Counted from the first letter of the stretch, positions 11,733 through 28,262 are shown. The stretch is 64,000 bases of DNA from Halocaridina rubra (GCA_037179515.1 JAXCGZ010000117.1:38501-102500), one strand, 5' to 3'. Notes: a model not told the origin generated them from the letters alone. Translations and numbers: made by a program.

Positions 11733-12616
11733 TTATCCATCAATGCTCTTTCTATCACTCTTCCATTTGCCACTTATCCATGTATACTTATTTATCCATT
11801 TCTTTTTCAAGAAGGCATTACCTATTATCAACTCTTGCTCTACACACATATCTAACAGTCTCTCACCACTTATTTTCACCTGGTACCCATACTTTTCAAC
11901 AACACCCTCTACCTCTTCATCACCCACTCTAGCATTCAAGTCACCCAACACAACTACATAGTTCCTTGTACTCAGACCATCCACACACTTAGTTAACTCA
12001 CTCCAGAATTCATTCCGCTCTTCCTCACTTTTCTCACCTTCCGGCCCATATGCACTAACAAACTCCCAACATTCTCTACCCATCGTAACCCTCACTCACA
12101 TCAGCCTAGAGGACACATCTTTCCATTCCACAACCTTATTTACCATCCATTCACTCACTCTTCCCCTTTCAACCCCGGACACTCTCCCTGTCACCTCAAA
12201 AATGCCACTTCTCCTTTCCCTTTTATCTTTGTCTCACACAGGGCCAATACATCTATTCCCCTCCTACCAAACATACATCCAATCTCGCACCTTTTGCTCT
12301 CTATCATACTACAACCACTCACATTCAAACACCCCAAAACTAGAGTTTGGGGAGAGGTGAATCTCGCCACAACTCCCCTTCCTTGTTGTCTGAAGAATTT
12401 ATGCAAGGGAGGGGATTCCCAGTCCCCTCGCCCCGTCCCTTTTAGTCGCCTCCTACGACACGCAGGGAATAGGTTTGAGCTATTCTTTTTATATGTGCCC
12501 ACATTAAAGGAGTTGGAGGGACAGGATGTATGATGACGTGTTATGGAAAGTCCCTGACATTGATGAGTTGTAGGTGTGAGTAAGACACAGAATGAGTGGT
12601 GCAAAATAATGTACAA
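11733..12616 (-). pseudogene. RTE-like element: apurinic-endonuclease domain region
   Basis: N-terminal part of the antisense RTE-like polyprotein. Visible blocks are VLALCETKIKGKGEV (the catalytic Glu region of exonuclease-endonuclease-phosphatase folds), the WEFVSAYGPEGEKSEEE stretch, VVVLGDLNARVGDEEV (the Asp/Asn region) and INKYTWISGKWKSDRKSID. In a working element the domain nicks target DNA for reverse transcription. It is split between at least two frames (12191-12616 and 11733-12095). Confidence 0.72.
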
Positions 12617-12771
12617 CTTATCCTGACAATTATTGGTAAAGGGGTTAGGTCAACTGGGAAGCTTTGTTCCTGGTTCATGAACTTAAAATTGTCAGTGGCT
12701 CAATATTGTTTACTGTATATGACATGCACAAGTATTACTGAGCAAATGCTAAAGATTGAAGGTCACTAATA

Positions 12772-12966
12772 GAAGGCACAGGCAAGGATCAGTTATAGCA
12801 CAATGCTGCACTATAACTCTACCATATTGCTGGGGCCCAATCCTTCTTTCCAATCACATGGACCCAGTAGGATGAGATTTTTAGCTTGTTTATCAGAAGG
12901 CAAACAGATGAGCTGGAATCAAGTGAAGCAAATGTTGAAAGGGAAAGGTCTGGTGAATGGGCGTGT
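12772..12966 (+). repeat. Dispersed repeat, family E, copy 2 (intronic)
   Basis: Direct copy of 7868-8062, about 90 percent alike by eye, including GGGGCCCAATCCT and CCCAGTAGGATGAG blocks. It lies just to the right of the antisense RTE-like element. Confidence 0.8.
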
Positions 12967-13412
12967 CCTTTAGTTTTTGTTACCCTGCTAATCCTGTAGG
13001 AGGAGGCAGTATACTGTGTATGAAAACTAAGCTAATTAGGTGTTATATATAGAAAAGAAATTTTAATATGCTGCAAAAGTAGCCTTAGGGAAGCATAAGC
13101 ACTCTACATCCATAACATGGATATAAATCGTAATTTTTAATTATCACCAATATATATTTTTCAGCAGATTTGAATTGCTGATGTTGGAGTGTATTACATG
13201 ACAAAAATTTTAATTATGTGTATTATATTTTTATGTGACATTACTTAACCTTCCTAGTGCAATATGATCTAGCCTGATAATGCTATGATGTTGGAGTGTA
13301 TTACATGACAAAAATTTTTATTATGTGTATTATATTTTTAGTGTGACATTACCTAACCTCCTAGTGCAATATGATCTAGCCTGATGATGCTTGTGTAATA
13401 TTTTCTTTCCAG

Positions 13413-13657
13413 TTGTGTGTTCCCCTCTTTTGAGAGATGTTGTAGCATTGGGCTTGGGTTCAGCCAACCTAACCTTGAGTATGTCAACGTCACTCGTGAT
13501 TATTGGAGGTGCTTGGTGCATCTATAGGCCTGGTCTAGCACTTCTTATACTTGTGGTAGCTGTATTACCATTCATTCGCGCAGCCGCACAGCATCAGAAA
13601 ATGTCTGCAAGACACACAAGGAGAACAAATGGTGTCAGATATGGTGAGGAAGAGTGA
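13413..13657 (+). CDS. TMEM43: TMEM43 orthologue, terminal exon with two membrane segments and stop
   Basis: Acceptor CTTTCCAG. The frame is set by the previous exon's last G, giving Val then VCSPLLRDVVALGLGSANLT. Two hydrophobic segments follow: LTLSMSTSLVIIGGAWCIY and LALLILVVAVLPFI, joined by the YRPG turn that is characteristic of TMEM43. The protein ends in a basic, polar tail (KMSARHTRRTNGVRYGEEE) and TGA. Three C-terminal membrane segments with a short tail is the known TMEM43 layout. The 3' UTR end cannot be placed: the AATAAA at about 14139 lies inside a MITE, and AATAAA-like sites farther on are unsupported. Confidence 0.93.
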
Positions 13658-13784
13658 AAATGGTGCGATATGGAAGTTAAGGTTGCTTGACAATCTGTAA
13701 TCCCAGCAAGATGGAGAAAACATGTATGGCTTAACAGTAATTTTCTAGTTACAGTAGTTTCTAGTTAAAAGCAACACACACACA

Positions 13785-14792
<1,008 letters not shown>

Positions 14793-14865
<73 letters not shown>
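14793..14865. repeat. (TA)n microsatellite
   Basis: About 73 bp of TA starting at the right end of the MITE. Confidence 0.97.
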
Positions 14866-14867
<2 letters not shown>

Positions 14868-14980
14868 TATTTACAGCTGTATATTCTGTAATTCTGTAAA
14901 TAAATTAAATCTAAATCCTTCAAATAAACAAGTACATAAATAAATATATAAATAAACTATTAACTTAATATATATGTATA

Positions 14981-15335
14981 CAACGATGCCATGTGACTAT
15001 CGTTTCATGAACCTCAACAAAATTTCTTGCATAAAGATGATATTTATGGCATGTATTTGGTAGTTTTGTAAATAAATTAAATCTAATTCCTTCAAATGAT
15101 CAAATACATAAACAAATAAAGCCATTAATTTGATATATACATATAGAAGAGTGTTGCTACATTTGTTGCTACATGTCTGCCTGTCTCAAAGCTTGTTCAG
15201 CACTTGAAGTTTGAATTTCCTTATAAGCCAGGTAGGTCGAAAAAATGACATATTAATAATTTATTAATTATTTACTGGTCTCTGATATAACAGCGAAATG
15301 ATGTTACTCGGAATGACGTAAAATGGGGACCCCAT
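14981..15335 (+). repeat. Unclassified interspersed repeat, copy 2
   Basis: Longer relative of 1247-1375: CAACGATGCCATGTGACTAT at the left, CAGGTAGGTCGAAAAAATGA and ATTTACTGGTCTCTGATATA in the middle, GTAAAATGGGGACCCC at the right. A segment 'TTTTGTAAATAAATTAAATC' occurs at 15064 and, just outside this copy, at about 14895, so the region also carries an internal partial duplication. Confidence 0.55.
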
Positions 15336-16839
<1,504 letters not shown>

Positions 16840-17770
16840 CCAGTTCAGTTCCTATCAAATGTTGCATACTCAATGTCTGAAGTATTTCCTCGTCGCACAC
16901 AGTTTGCGCACTTCTTTTTACCTACATTACATGTTTTTGTTAGATGCCCATTTGAATATTTTCCACAAGTAGAATCTTTTCTCCGCAGTTTTTTTCTTTA
17001 TGTCCGTACTTCTGACAGTATTGACATACAATGACATTATAAGTGTTGTACACTTTGTGTCTGCATGATTCCATGTAGATGTAGCCACCATTTTTATATA
17101 TCGTTTTCTTACATCAAGTGAACATCTAAGGTCCACATATTTTAGTCCATTCTCTGCAGGCCTCATCCTGACGGCTCTCAAGTCATTATCATTAATTACG
17201 CTCTGCTGATATTCATTTTTCCTTACTATATTTTCAACCATTTCTTCCTCCACATCACCATCTCCATGTGAGATTGATTTCCCTACATATTTGATCATGA
17301 TTTTAGGAGCAAAATTGTTTCCCACTTTAGTTATAGGATTTTACTTGTCTTCATCATCTAAATCTTTCCGTGATTTCTCCAAGTTTTCTTTAGTTGAAAA
17401 AGTCATAACAAGTGAACGGCATTTGTTGTCTTAAGTCTATCAGTAGGTATAATCAATGAGGCATTTTTTATTTGCTTTTGGTCTTCAACAAGTTTCCCGT
17501 GTCTTTGCTTAATAGTCAATATATTCTTCACTGCATTTACATATCTTTCTGGTCTGGTTTTATTTGCATAGAGACTGTCATGTCTTTTCTTACTCATTCT
17601 GAATATCATAAGTCTTAGTCTCCAAAGTTGTTTTCAGATTTTCGTTTTCTTCATTTATCTTACTCATCGCATTTTTTAGTTTATCATTTAGATCATTTAG
17701 TTCCCTTTTCACCTCATCCATTTCTTGCATCAACGTAGAGTTGATTTAGAGAACTAACTTTGGACCACAT
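16840..17770 (-). pseudogene. Decayed non-LTR retrotransposon ORF1 with CCHC zinc knuckles
   Basis: Minus strand, several frames. The N-terminal side (about 17650-17740) gives MDEVKRELNDLNDKLKNAMS, a likely coiled coil. The middle (16927-17325) has a NFAPKIMIKYVGKS to MRPAENGLKYVDLRCS region resembling the RNA-binding middle domain of gag-like ORF1 proteins. At about 16985-17026 a clean zinc knuckle, CQYCQKYGHKEKNC (CX2CX3GHX4C), is followed by a second degenerate CGKYSNGHLTKTC and a KKCANC start of a third. Such proteins bind element RNA. Frameshifts break it, and no RT domain is attached. Its relation to the CR1-like family in this window is not shown. Confidence 0.65.
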
Positions 17771-18850
17771 TAGTAGCCAAGATCATACCTTGGATGTCAT
17801 GCTTGATAATTCATCACCTAATTCACCTGACTTTGAGATGAATGGATACCTCTTTCCTCTCTGTTGGCAGTAGAATGCTAATCCTTAGATCATGTGTTGT
17901 TTGGATATAATACAGATATGTTTACTAATACTGTGTATGTATCTTTTTTTCAGGAATTCAATATCTGTGGTGTAAGATTGAAGTATTGAAATATTGTATG
18001 TTGCTTTCATTGTAAAAATGTTATGACTTTTTTTATTTGACAAGTTACAGTATTTCAGAATTAAAAGTTAAGTATTGAAATATGTAATTACACTCTATGG
18101 AGACAATAATAAAAACTCCGACCCCATGATATCTGTTGAGAGATTGCATGATTTTTTATATGAGATTGTATTATACTTGTTCATTTTGTGGATATTTAGC
18201 ATTGTATTGCAAAATATTTCTGTATAATAAATATTAGTAAAAGAAAACTATTGGATATGTCGCCAGGCATACATCTTTATTATTTGTGTTGCACAAGAGT
18301 AATCTGTCAAGAAATTTGTAGAAAATTATGGGAGTAAAATTATTATATAAGAAAATGTAATGTGCTAAAAGTAAAACCATGTCCTTAAATATGAAGATAC
18401 CCAACAATATACCATTTGAGTGGTATGCCCCGCTCTAGAACACTGTAATGTAGGGATTACATGTTTTCCTAATGGAAGTATGATGTTGATTATGGCAAAG
18501 AAAATGAGCAGTTGTCATAGTTTTACATAGTGGCACTTTGCATTAATTAAGATATTGTATATCACTAAAATTACTTTCAATCAAATAATACTGGAAGAAC
18601 ATGAAAATTATAGCAGTCTTGAGTTATTACATTTCATACTTTCGCATATGTACTGAATGTATTGCATGATTGCAAACGTTGCACTCTCCAAGGACTTATT
18701 GCTTATGTGTCTATTTATGATGTGCACCACATCATGTAGACATTTTTCATGTATGCTGCATATCAGTCCTCTATATACCTGATAATCTATGACAGAGGCA
18801 GAAATAAGAGATACTTACCTTCAATAAGTGGAAGTGTATAAGCAGAATGG
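17771..18850. other. AT-rich intergenic DNA, nothing recognised
   Basis: No gene or dispersed repeat recognised. Contains several AATAAA-type hexamers (for example near 18226) that could serve a long TMEM43 3' UTR, but nothing supports that directly. Confidence 0.5.
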
Positions 18851-18980
18851 TGGAGGGGGAGTTGTGGCATCCCTCTATCTCCAAGGAGCTAAGAAGAGTG
18901 ATTGAAGTGAGCTTTGCCTTGTGGTGTATGCGTGTTCATTGGCTCAGCCACCCTCCCTTACTATGGGGATGGGACCATTG
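18851..18980 (+). repeat. Fragment resembling the 3' tail of the RTE-like element at 36-37 kb
   Basis: Shares GTGGCAYCCYTYTATCYCCAAGGAGCTAAGA with 37093-37125 and CAGCCACCCTCCCTTACTA / GGCCACCGCCCTTACAAGG farther on. At 37 kb this sequence follows an RTE-like coding fragment, so the piece here is probably a solo 3' UTR remnant. Confidence 0.5.
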
Positions 18981-20710
<1,730 letters not shown>

Positions 20711-20982
20711 TATTAAAAGATGCAGAAATGCAAGGGGGGTTATTTATTTTCTCAACTAAAGTATTCGTAATTATTATCACTGTGATCTTTGTCATGATCA
20801 TATATAATATGAGAGAGATCTAGTTAATTCTAATAATTTTGTAACAAGAGGTTCATCTGTACATTGTTTAACTCATACTGGTTAGTATTTTTTGCAGTTT
20901 ATATGCTGTATGTAACTATAGTGTTTTGTATTTGATTTAGATTTGTAACATTATATCCAAATATAAGCAACGGTTATTTTGT

Positions 20983-21180
20983 ATGCCTACATCAACACTG
21001 AATATTCTTGGATATTCATTACACACCTCTTATTATCCCTTCACTTCTGACAAGTCATTACACTCTCCATCTCTGTTACTTTTTACTTAATGTCTTCTTC
21101 GTGCCCAGGCTCGACGGGGGCTGTTTTATTTTATTTTTTTTGGCCCGTCCTGGTGTCACAATCATAAAAGAAAAAAAATT
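20983..21180 (+). repeat. A-tailed SINE-like repeat, family B, copy 2
   Basis: Best-preserved + strand copy: GCCTACATCAACACTGAATA, CATTACACACCTCTTATTAT, TCTTCGTGCCCAGGCTCGAC, then CCTGGTGTCACAATCATAAA and an A-rich end. Compare 5566-5754 on the minus strand. Confidence 0.7.
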
Positions 21181-21979
21181 AAGATTTTCATTGAGTTTTT
21201 TATCATTAGTCTGTCAAGTTAATATGTTGATGTGATGGTAGTCTAATAGTGACCTATGCAAGGGTTTGAACTGGTGTGATAGAATATTTTGTAATTGCAA
21301 TTTACGATTTGTTAGGTGGTAATTAAAGGAAATTCAGAGGACTATTAATATATTCTACAGTGACCGTTAATATAGAAAGCCTCTAGATAATTGTTAGAGT
21401 AACTTTAAGATATATGGAGAAAGGCCAAGAGAGAGTTGATACTGCCTGTGATTTCAGAAATGGAGCAAAGGTGTTATTATAAGAACCGTGTTAAGTGTCA
21501 CAATTAGTCTCCATTGGAATGAGGGTGGTCACAGACATGGTAGATTTTGGTAAATACAAATGGATGGATGCCTTTCCTAATGCCCTTTGGTGGGCTCGAA
21601 CCTGAGTTAGTTACCGTGAATAGTTGACATTACGAATGATTCAGAGTTAGAGATGCATGCTTTATTTATATAATAAATAGTAATGTAATGAGATCGAAAA
21701 AAATAGGATATTTAGTAATAAGTTTTTTTGCAGTATGGCAGTATTTTAGAGGATAAACAATGAGGGAAAATTTTTTATCTTTAGATAATGTAACAAGGCT
21801 ATAATGTGAGTTTGGATTTTCAGTGGAACAAGGGATAATGTATATTAAAGATTTCCTACTGTTACTTAAACCTTTAAATATCAGACATTGAATTTGTTAG
21901 AATCCAGTGATATGTCAAAGAGGAGATTACATTTTGGAAGAACTACTCTGAAAAATTCTTGAAAAATGCTGAGAGAGCA
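21181..21979. other. AT-rich intergenic DNA with one SINE remnant
   Basis: At 21556-21620 a GGATGCCTTTCCTAATGCCC / GGTGGGCTCGAACCTGA stretch resembles the tRNA-related repeat at 28162-28262. Otherwise nothing recognised. Confidence 0.5.
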
Positions 21980-22314
21980 CTGCAATATACGGCAGATAAT
22001 AGTATGTATAGAGGGTACTACAATAAATAGAAGATGAGAGCATGCTTAGAGGATACTAGAGTAAATGGCAGATAGGAGCATGTGTAGAGGGTACCACAGT
22101 ATATGGCTGATGAAAGCATGAGCACTACAGTAAATTGCAAATGAAAGCATTCATAGAGGGTACTATAATAAATGGAAGATGAAAGTATTCTTAGAGAGTA
22201 CCACAATATATGGCAGTTGAAAACATACATAGATGGAACTACAATAAATGGCAGATGAGAGCATGCATAGAGGGTACTACAATATATGGCAGATAAAACA
22301 TTCATAGACAGTAC
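21980..22314. repeat. Minisatellite with 38-bp unit, about nine copies
   Basis: Degenerate tandem array of a unit like AGAGGGTACTACAATAAATG followed by GCAGATGAGAGCATGCAT. Units vary by several substitutions, and at least one is shortened (near 22120). Open frames through it are repeat artefacts. Confidence 0.9.
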
Positions 22315-25176
22315 TTTTATCATAGAGATATAGAAAGGTATCAAGGAGCAATAAAATTTCACGTTAGTCAACTCTTACGTTGAATAGGCACTTGAATAAT
22401 TCTGCTCTAGTGCAAATTGAATTTGTAATACGACTCTTAGTCAATAAGAATTCCCACTTTAATAAGGGTCAGGATAAAGTTCAAATACTAACAGTAATTC
22501 TTGAAAGCAAATATTGAGAACAGGTATTTTTAATGGCAAATATGCCCAAATTAAGTATCTCTCTTTCATATCCAATTTTGTAGTTACTATATACTAAATA
22601 AAATTTTAATTTACTGCTTTTTAAAGTTATGTACAGTGTATACTTTTAAGTTTTTTAATATAATTCTGTATTATGAAGTGTATTGAGTGGACAGTATGCC
22701 ATGAATAGGTGTTATCTTGTGTATTGCTGCATGTTTTTTCTTTACGAATTTATTATGTACAATTGTGGTGTTATGTATCTTCATTTAATTTCCTATTGTT
22801 AAAGACAGTAGAGCGAGGAATAGATACAGCAGCTAATACATCACTTGGAAGTTCACCTACAGTTCTTAATTTAGAGTACAGTGCAGCTATTTGTAATGAG
22901 TTCAGTATGTTTATATCATTATATTTGGATGTGTTTGGGTCCTGTTAGAGTACAGTGTTTTTATACTAAGGCATTGTCATTGTTTTCTTTTTTTCCCAAA
23001 GATTAGCTGAAATGGTATTTAAATGAAAATACTGTACATACAGTACAGTTTTATGCTGTAGTAATGCTTTTGAAATTTTACTGTACAGTGTTATCATTGG
23101 AGAAGAGGTAATGTTTTTTGTGCTCAGGATTGGGACTGAGTATCTCAACCTTCTTTTGAATACTGAATGTAAATTATAGAACTTAAATATTTTTAAAGCA
23201 CTGTATATTGTTTGTTCAAGTAAATGTCCAGTTGAACTCTGGACTAATTGATGTAGAGAATTGGACTTTCCCATGATCAGATGAGGTCAGTGTTGTGATA
23301 TGTTACTGATGGGTGATAATGTAGGACATGGAATTTTTCACTGGCATAGGTATTGTTAAAAGCAAAGATTTTGTGAACAGAATATATATTGGTAAAATAT
23401 GTAAGGATGATAGAATAGAATAGTGTAAAGGGAGAGAAAGTGAGATTGAGAGCAAACTAGCAGTCTTGAACAAGCCAGAGTGGGCATTCCTTTGGCATGC
23501 ATACTTTTAATGACTTTTACGCTATCACAGAAAGATTCTTATTGATAGGAGTTAAGAAAATTATAGGTTTACATATTAATCATTCTATACAGGTAAATAT
23601 CACTTTTCTGGTTATCGTCATGATCTGATTATCTTTTGGTGTGAAAGGGTACAATTATAAATAAAAGATAATTATAGGAATCAGCGTTCTTGAGTCAGAC
23701 TATATTGTACCTGTAATTTATAACTGGTTAATTTTTTAAAGTCTGCGATGCAATCACCTTCACATCTATTAGGATTTAAAAATATATCAAATCTCACTGT
23801 TGATGTATGATATTACATATATACATTTTTGCATGCAATTAAAGTGAATAAGAAGACACCCATATCTTGGAGATTTCATTTGGAGTGTATAGTGACTGTA
23901 TTCAGTTCATAGACAAGGCATCTCACATATATTCTGTATCACTCTGTTACTTATGTCCTCTTCATCTTCCAGGATGTTAAGACCCATATATAAAGCTCTG
24001 TCACCCCATACCCATCTTCCAGTATTTCAAGGCTCATACATAAACCCTCTTTCACTCCATACCCACCTTCTCCTTGGCCTGTCTTAAGCCATTACATATG
24101 GTTAAGTTTCGCTTCTGGACCTCCTTGGATCTCTTTATCTATCGCTTACAGGTGTCCATACCAAGTGAGCAGCTTTAGTTTTATTCTTTTCCTCTACTCT
24201 ATTGCTTTTTCCCATGCTATATATCTTTCCTCCACATATTTTATGAAAGAATGGGTGTGGCTTTGTATAGCATATGTTTAGATCATGAACAACCTGTGAT
24301 ATCAGTATATAAAATGCTCTTCCAATAGGTTTGAAAAGACTTTTACATTTTTGGCCAACTAAATAGCCAAGCACACTTTCAAATGCTTCCAACATCAGTT
24401 TGAGCTGTTAAGTGAAGTATAAAGCACATGAACTTTTATCATAGAGATATGATATGAACTGCTCAAAATATTGTGATTATGCATGCTAAGCATTGGTAAT
24501 TAGATTAATTGAGATGTTTTTATGTGTTAAACACTGTACAAGATATAAAATATGAAGAATGCTGTTTATGAAGTCAAACATTAACTTGCTTTCTGTGGGG
24601 TTTTTTTTATGTATTTCAGTTGTATTAAGTATTTGTTTATTTAGTAAAGGTATTGGATGGCCCAAGTTATCAGTTTATTATGCATTTATTTCCATTTTCT
24701 AGGCATTATATTGTGATAAATTTTCAGGTCACCCAACTCACTAATCTTTTGTAATCATAAACTATCATGTTTATATTAGATTGTTTACTCAACCGACTCT
24801 GTAGCATTAAATATTTCCCTCGTGAATTTTGTATATGCTAATCGTGAAAACTTTTGTAAAGTATAGTCATATACATTTTTATTCAATAATACTCCTTTTA
24901 AATCATTTTATATGTTTTTTTTACCATCTTGACTAGGTTAAAGAAGAGAGAAAATAAGTACCCATATAGCTTACAATTAAGTAATGTTATGGTATTTTCT
25001 CTTTCCATGTAAGTATTAGTTGATATGATATCACCTGATGGCTCTCACTTTGATTTGACATATAATAGCTCTGCCACTGGAGAAGAATTGCTCTACCTTT
25101 ATGTACGAAAATGAAGCTATAATCCCCGTTTAATGTGCCACTATTAGTTCCCATCATGGGGATGGACACAATGTAT
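22315..25176. other. AT-rich intergenic DNA, nothing recognised
   Basis: No supported gene. Near 23965-24075 two roughly 50-bp tandem copies share a CTTCCAGTATTTCAAGGCTC-like start and end in a CCATACCCA block. Confidence 0.55.
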
Positions 25177-28159
25177 AATTATCTAATTGTGCTCACGGGA
25201 AAGAGCCCAAAGCTCGTATCTTCCCGTCTCCTGATCGGTTCCATTTTGTAGTTAGTGATACTTATCATACCTGTCCTTAAAACTATGGATTGAGTTAGCA
25301 TTAACTACCTCCTCGCTTAGTGAATTCCAAAAAGTACTTCCTTACATCCTAAAGAAGTTTTCTTATGAAGCTTCAATCTATGATCTCTAGTTCTAGAGCC
25401 AGCCATATCAAAATATCGATCCCTATCCACTCTATCATGACCAAGAAGGAATTTAAAGACTGTCACCATATCCCCCCTCAATCTTCTAGCTTCGAGTGAT
25501 GGTAAGTCTAATTCCCTCAGCATCTCTTCATAACTGAGATTGCGTATTTCTGGCACCAGTTTCGTGGCATGTCTTTGAACTTTTTCAAGCTTAGCTACGT
25601 GCTTTTTCAAGTGTCGATTCTAAAAGGTGGCTACATATTCAAGTTTTGGCCTCATAGGTTAAATAAATATTTCTAAACATTTCCTTGTCCGTGTGCCTGA
25701 AGGCTACCCTTACAGTTGATAAGAAAGCCTATGCTGCCCTTACTATGCCATTTATATGTATTTCTGGAGACAAACCTGCCAGTATGTTTACTCTTAGATC
25801 TCTTTCATTTTCTGTCTCTTGAAGATGTTCTTCTGCCACCGAATAGTCAAGCTTGGGCCTTGTTGCACTTGTAACCATTCTCATTACCTTACATTTTGAA
25901 GTATTGAATTTCATTAGCCATTTTTCTGACCACTCATGCAGACTACTTAGATCTTCCTGAAGTTCTCTACCATTGTTCTCGTTTTTTACTTTCTTCACAA
26001 TCTTTGCATCATCTGCAAACATATTCATGAATAAATTTACACTCTGGTAGGTTATTTACGTATACAAGGATCAAAAATGGCCCTAAAACTTAACTCTGTG
26101 GAACTCCACTACTAACTCTTCTCCATTCAGACACTGAGTGTCTTACTCTAACCCTCTGTTCCCTTCCTTCTAAGTAAGCTTTTATCCATTCCAAGACATT
26201 TCCACCCATTCTAGCCAACGCTTGCAGCTTCTTAATAAGTCTCCCGTGTGGGACAGTGTCAAATGCTTTCTGAAAGTCTAGGAATATGCAATCTGCCCAG
26301 CCCTCTCTTTCCTGTAAGATTTGGCTTACCTCATCATAAAATTCTAATAAGTTTGTTACTGTTGATCTACCTTCTCTGAAGCCATGTTGTCTCACTGACA
26401 AAAAATTGAAAGATTCCAAGTGAAGAGAGATATGTTTCCTTAGTAGTTTCTCCATAACTTTGCAAACTATGCTGATCAAGGAAACTGGTCCATAGTATAG
26501 AGCCATAGCCCTCCTTCTCTTTTTGAAGATAGGTATCACGTTCGCTTGTTTCCAGCAGCTTGGAATCTCCCTGACTCCAGTAACTTTTTAAATATGATAC
26601 CCAGTGCCACTGATATTGAGTTTGTGCATTTTTTATGTACATGAGGGGATATATCATCAGGACCTGTAGCTTGATGGACATCTAACTCCATCAGCGCTTT
26701 GCATACCTCTGTGGCTGAAAGGTTGATGTTTTCTAATACCGGCCCATGAGCTATCTCTGCGATCTAAGGGGATGGGGTATTTTCTACTGTAAATACTGAC
26801 TGAAACTCCTTGTTCAATTCATTGCAGCTCTCTTCATCTGTCTCAGTGATGCTTCCATCCACTCTTTTAAGCCTTAAAACCTGTTCTTTTACCTTCAGTT
26901 TTCATCTGATAAAGCTGTGGAAAAGCTTGGGATTCCTTAGCCTTCCATGTGATGTCCCTTTCATAGTCTCTCTCTGCCTCTCTTCTTTTGCTTATGTAAT
27001 CATTTCTTGCTCTTTTGTAGGTTTGCCAGGCATTTATGTTTTTTCTCCTCCTATACCTTTTCCAGCATTTGTCTCTCCACTCCTTAGCTCTATTACACTC
27101 ATTATCGAACCATTTCTCTTTGGCATGAATTACACCTACCTTGGTGACAGGTATGCAGCAATCATATTTCTCACAAAAGATGTCGTACATTTCTTGTACA
27201 GATTTGTTGTAGAATAAGGTCCTCCAGTCAAGTACTGCAGAAAGCTCATTGATTTTGATGTAATCTCCTTTCAGATAGTTCCTCTTCATGTCCTCAGTGC
27301 CTCTACTCCCAGGCAGAACATCTTCAATAATATACTGTACTCCATCAGCAAAACACAGTGGTCACTCTTTCCAATTGGTGGTTCATACTCAATTTTTTCA
27401 ATATCCAACACGTGATATGTGAATACTAGATCAAGTAGTGATGGCTCATCCCCACCCCTGGCCCTCGTTGGTTCCAGTACATATTGGTGTAGGAAATTCC
27501 CTTGTATGCAATCTAGGAATCTTGCCCCGAATGAGTCCTCACCACTGTGTGGGTCAAGATTTATCCAATCTATCTTTTTATGATTATAATCTCCCATAAT
27601 CAAAATCCTACATTTTCTCTCCCATGCCATTTTAACAGCTGAGTTTACGACTTCAATAGTACTTATATGACTTTCCTCATAATCTTCTAGCCTATGTTGG
27701 TTCCTTGGTGGGTTATATACAACAGTTATTATAATGCTTTCTGACCCAGTATTTATGCTAGCAACAAGAAATTCCTTGCACTTACTTTCTAGAGCCAAGT
27801 TTATTTCTTCAACCTGAATCCTTTCACTTATGAGCAGTACTATCCCTCCACCAGTCCTCTCAGATCCCCACTTGCGGACCAAAGAGGGAAGGTCCGCTCA
27901 CCCTCAAGGGAGAATATCAGCAAAAAAAGTCCTCTCAGATATTTCAGTCCTTAATATTCTGAAACCCTTAGGAAAAACTGTGACACTGTTCATGTCCTCA
28001 CTCAGCTTAGTCTCTGTAACTGCTACTATATCTGCCTTACCTTTGTGAATCCTATCTTTTAATTCTACTGCCTTACCAGCTAATCCATCAGCATTTGTGT
28101 ATACCAATCTTAATGAGGCCCCATCCCCTGATAATCTGTCATTATCTTCTTTATCTCCC
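25177..28159 (-). pseudogene. CR1-like element copy H: ORF2 endonuclease and RT (decayed)
   Basis: Antisense, 5'-truncated copy covering most of ORF2. On the minus strand: YTNADGLAGKAVELKDRIH (27904-28107), endonuclease blocks ILIMGDYNHKKIDW and GKSDHCVLLMEY (27286-27882), RT blocks FREGRSTVTNLLEFYDE and DCIFLDFQKAFDTVPHG (26090-26539), FADDAKIVKK (25729-26028), and the C-terminal region to 25317. It has several frameshifts and stops and differs more from the other copies than they do from each other, so it is older. Its 3' end near 25177 has an AATTAG-type terminal motif but no (CA)n tract. Its 5' end abuts a tRNA-related repeat. Confidence 0.9.
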
Positions 28160-28161
28160 TC

Positions 28162-28262
28162 ATAAGAATTAAGACTGGATGCCCTTCCTATTGCCCCATG
28201 GTGGGTTCAATCGCAGGTCTGTCAACTCCCGAATTGAGTAATTTAACTGAGCTACACCGATA
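28162..28262 (-). repeat. tRNA-related SINE fragment
   Basis: Minus strand reads GGTGTAGCTCAGTTAAATTA, matching a tRNA A box (TAGCTCAGTT), then about 30 bases later GCGATTGAACCC, a slightly shortened B box. The + strand end TGGATGCCCTTCCTATTGCC recurs at 21556. Lack of a fold with paired acceptor ends argues against a functional tRNA gene. Confidence 0.6.

Larger units (their letters stand above)
9085..12540 (-). mobile_element. RTE-like non-LTR retrotransposon, antisense in the last TMEM43 intron (broken)
   Basis: Element about 3.4 kb long, reading right to left: endonuclease, reverse transcriptase, then a C-terminal tail with a GRNARGRPSLGWMDGVRRAL block and a short 3' UTR. Its outer ends are approximate, since neither a target duplication nor a defined 3' tail is visible. 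The left end lies beside AT-rich DNA near 9085. Coding pieces are in several frames, so it is not functional as it stands. Insertion antisense to the host gene inside an intron is a commonly tolerated arrangement. Confidence 0.75.
6705..13412 (+). other. Last TMEM43 intron (6,708 bp), invaded by retroelements
   Basis: GTAAGG donor to TTTCCAG acceptor. It contains one copy of a dispersed repeat (6890-7045), two direct copies of a roughly 195-bp repeat, a decayed RTE-like fragment on the + strand and a long antisense RTE-like element, each listed separately. 7046-7867 and 8063-8700 hold nothing I can assign. A duplicated stretch 'GATGTTGGAGTGTATTACAT' occurs at about 13180 and 13288. Confidence 0.8.

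Noticed and set aside
21980..22314. Regularly spaced repeats as a CRISPR array
   Set aside because: Units are contiguous, degenerate and without spacers, and the genome is eukaryotic.
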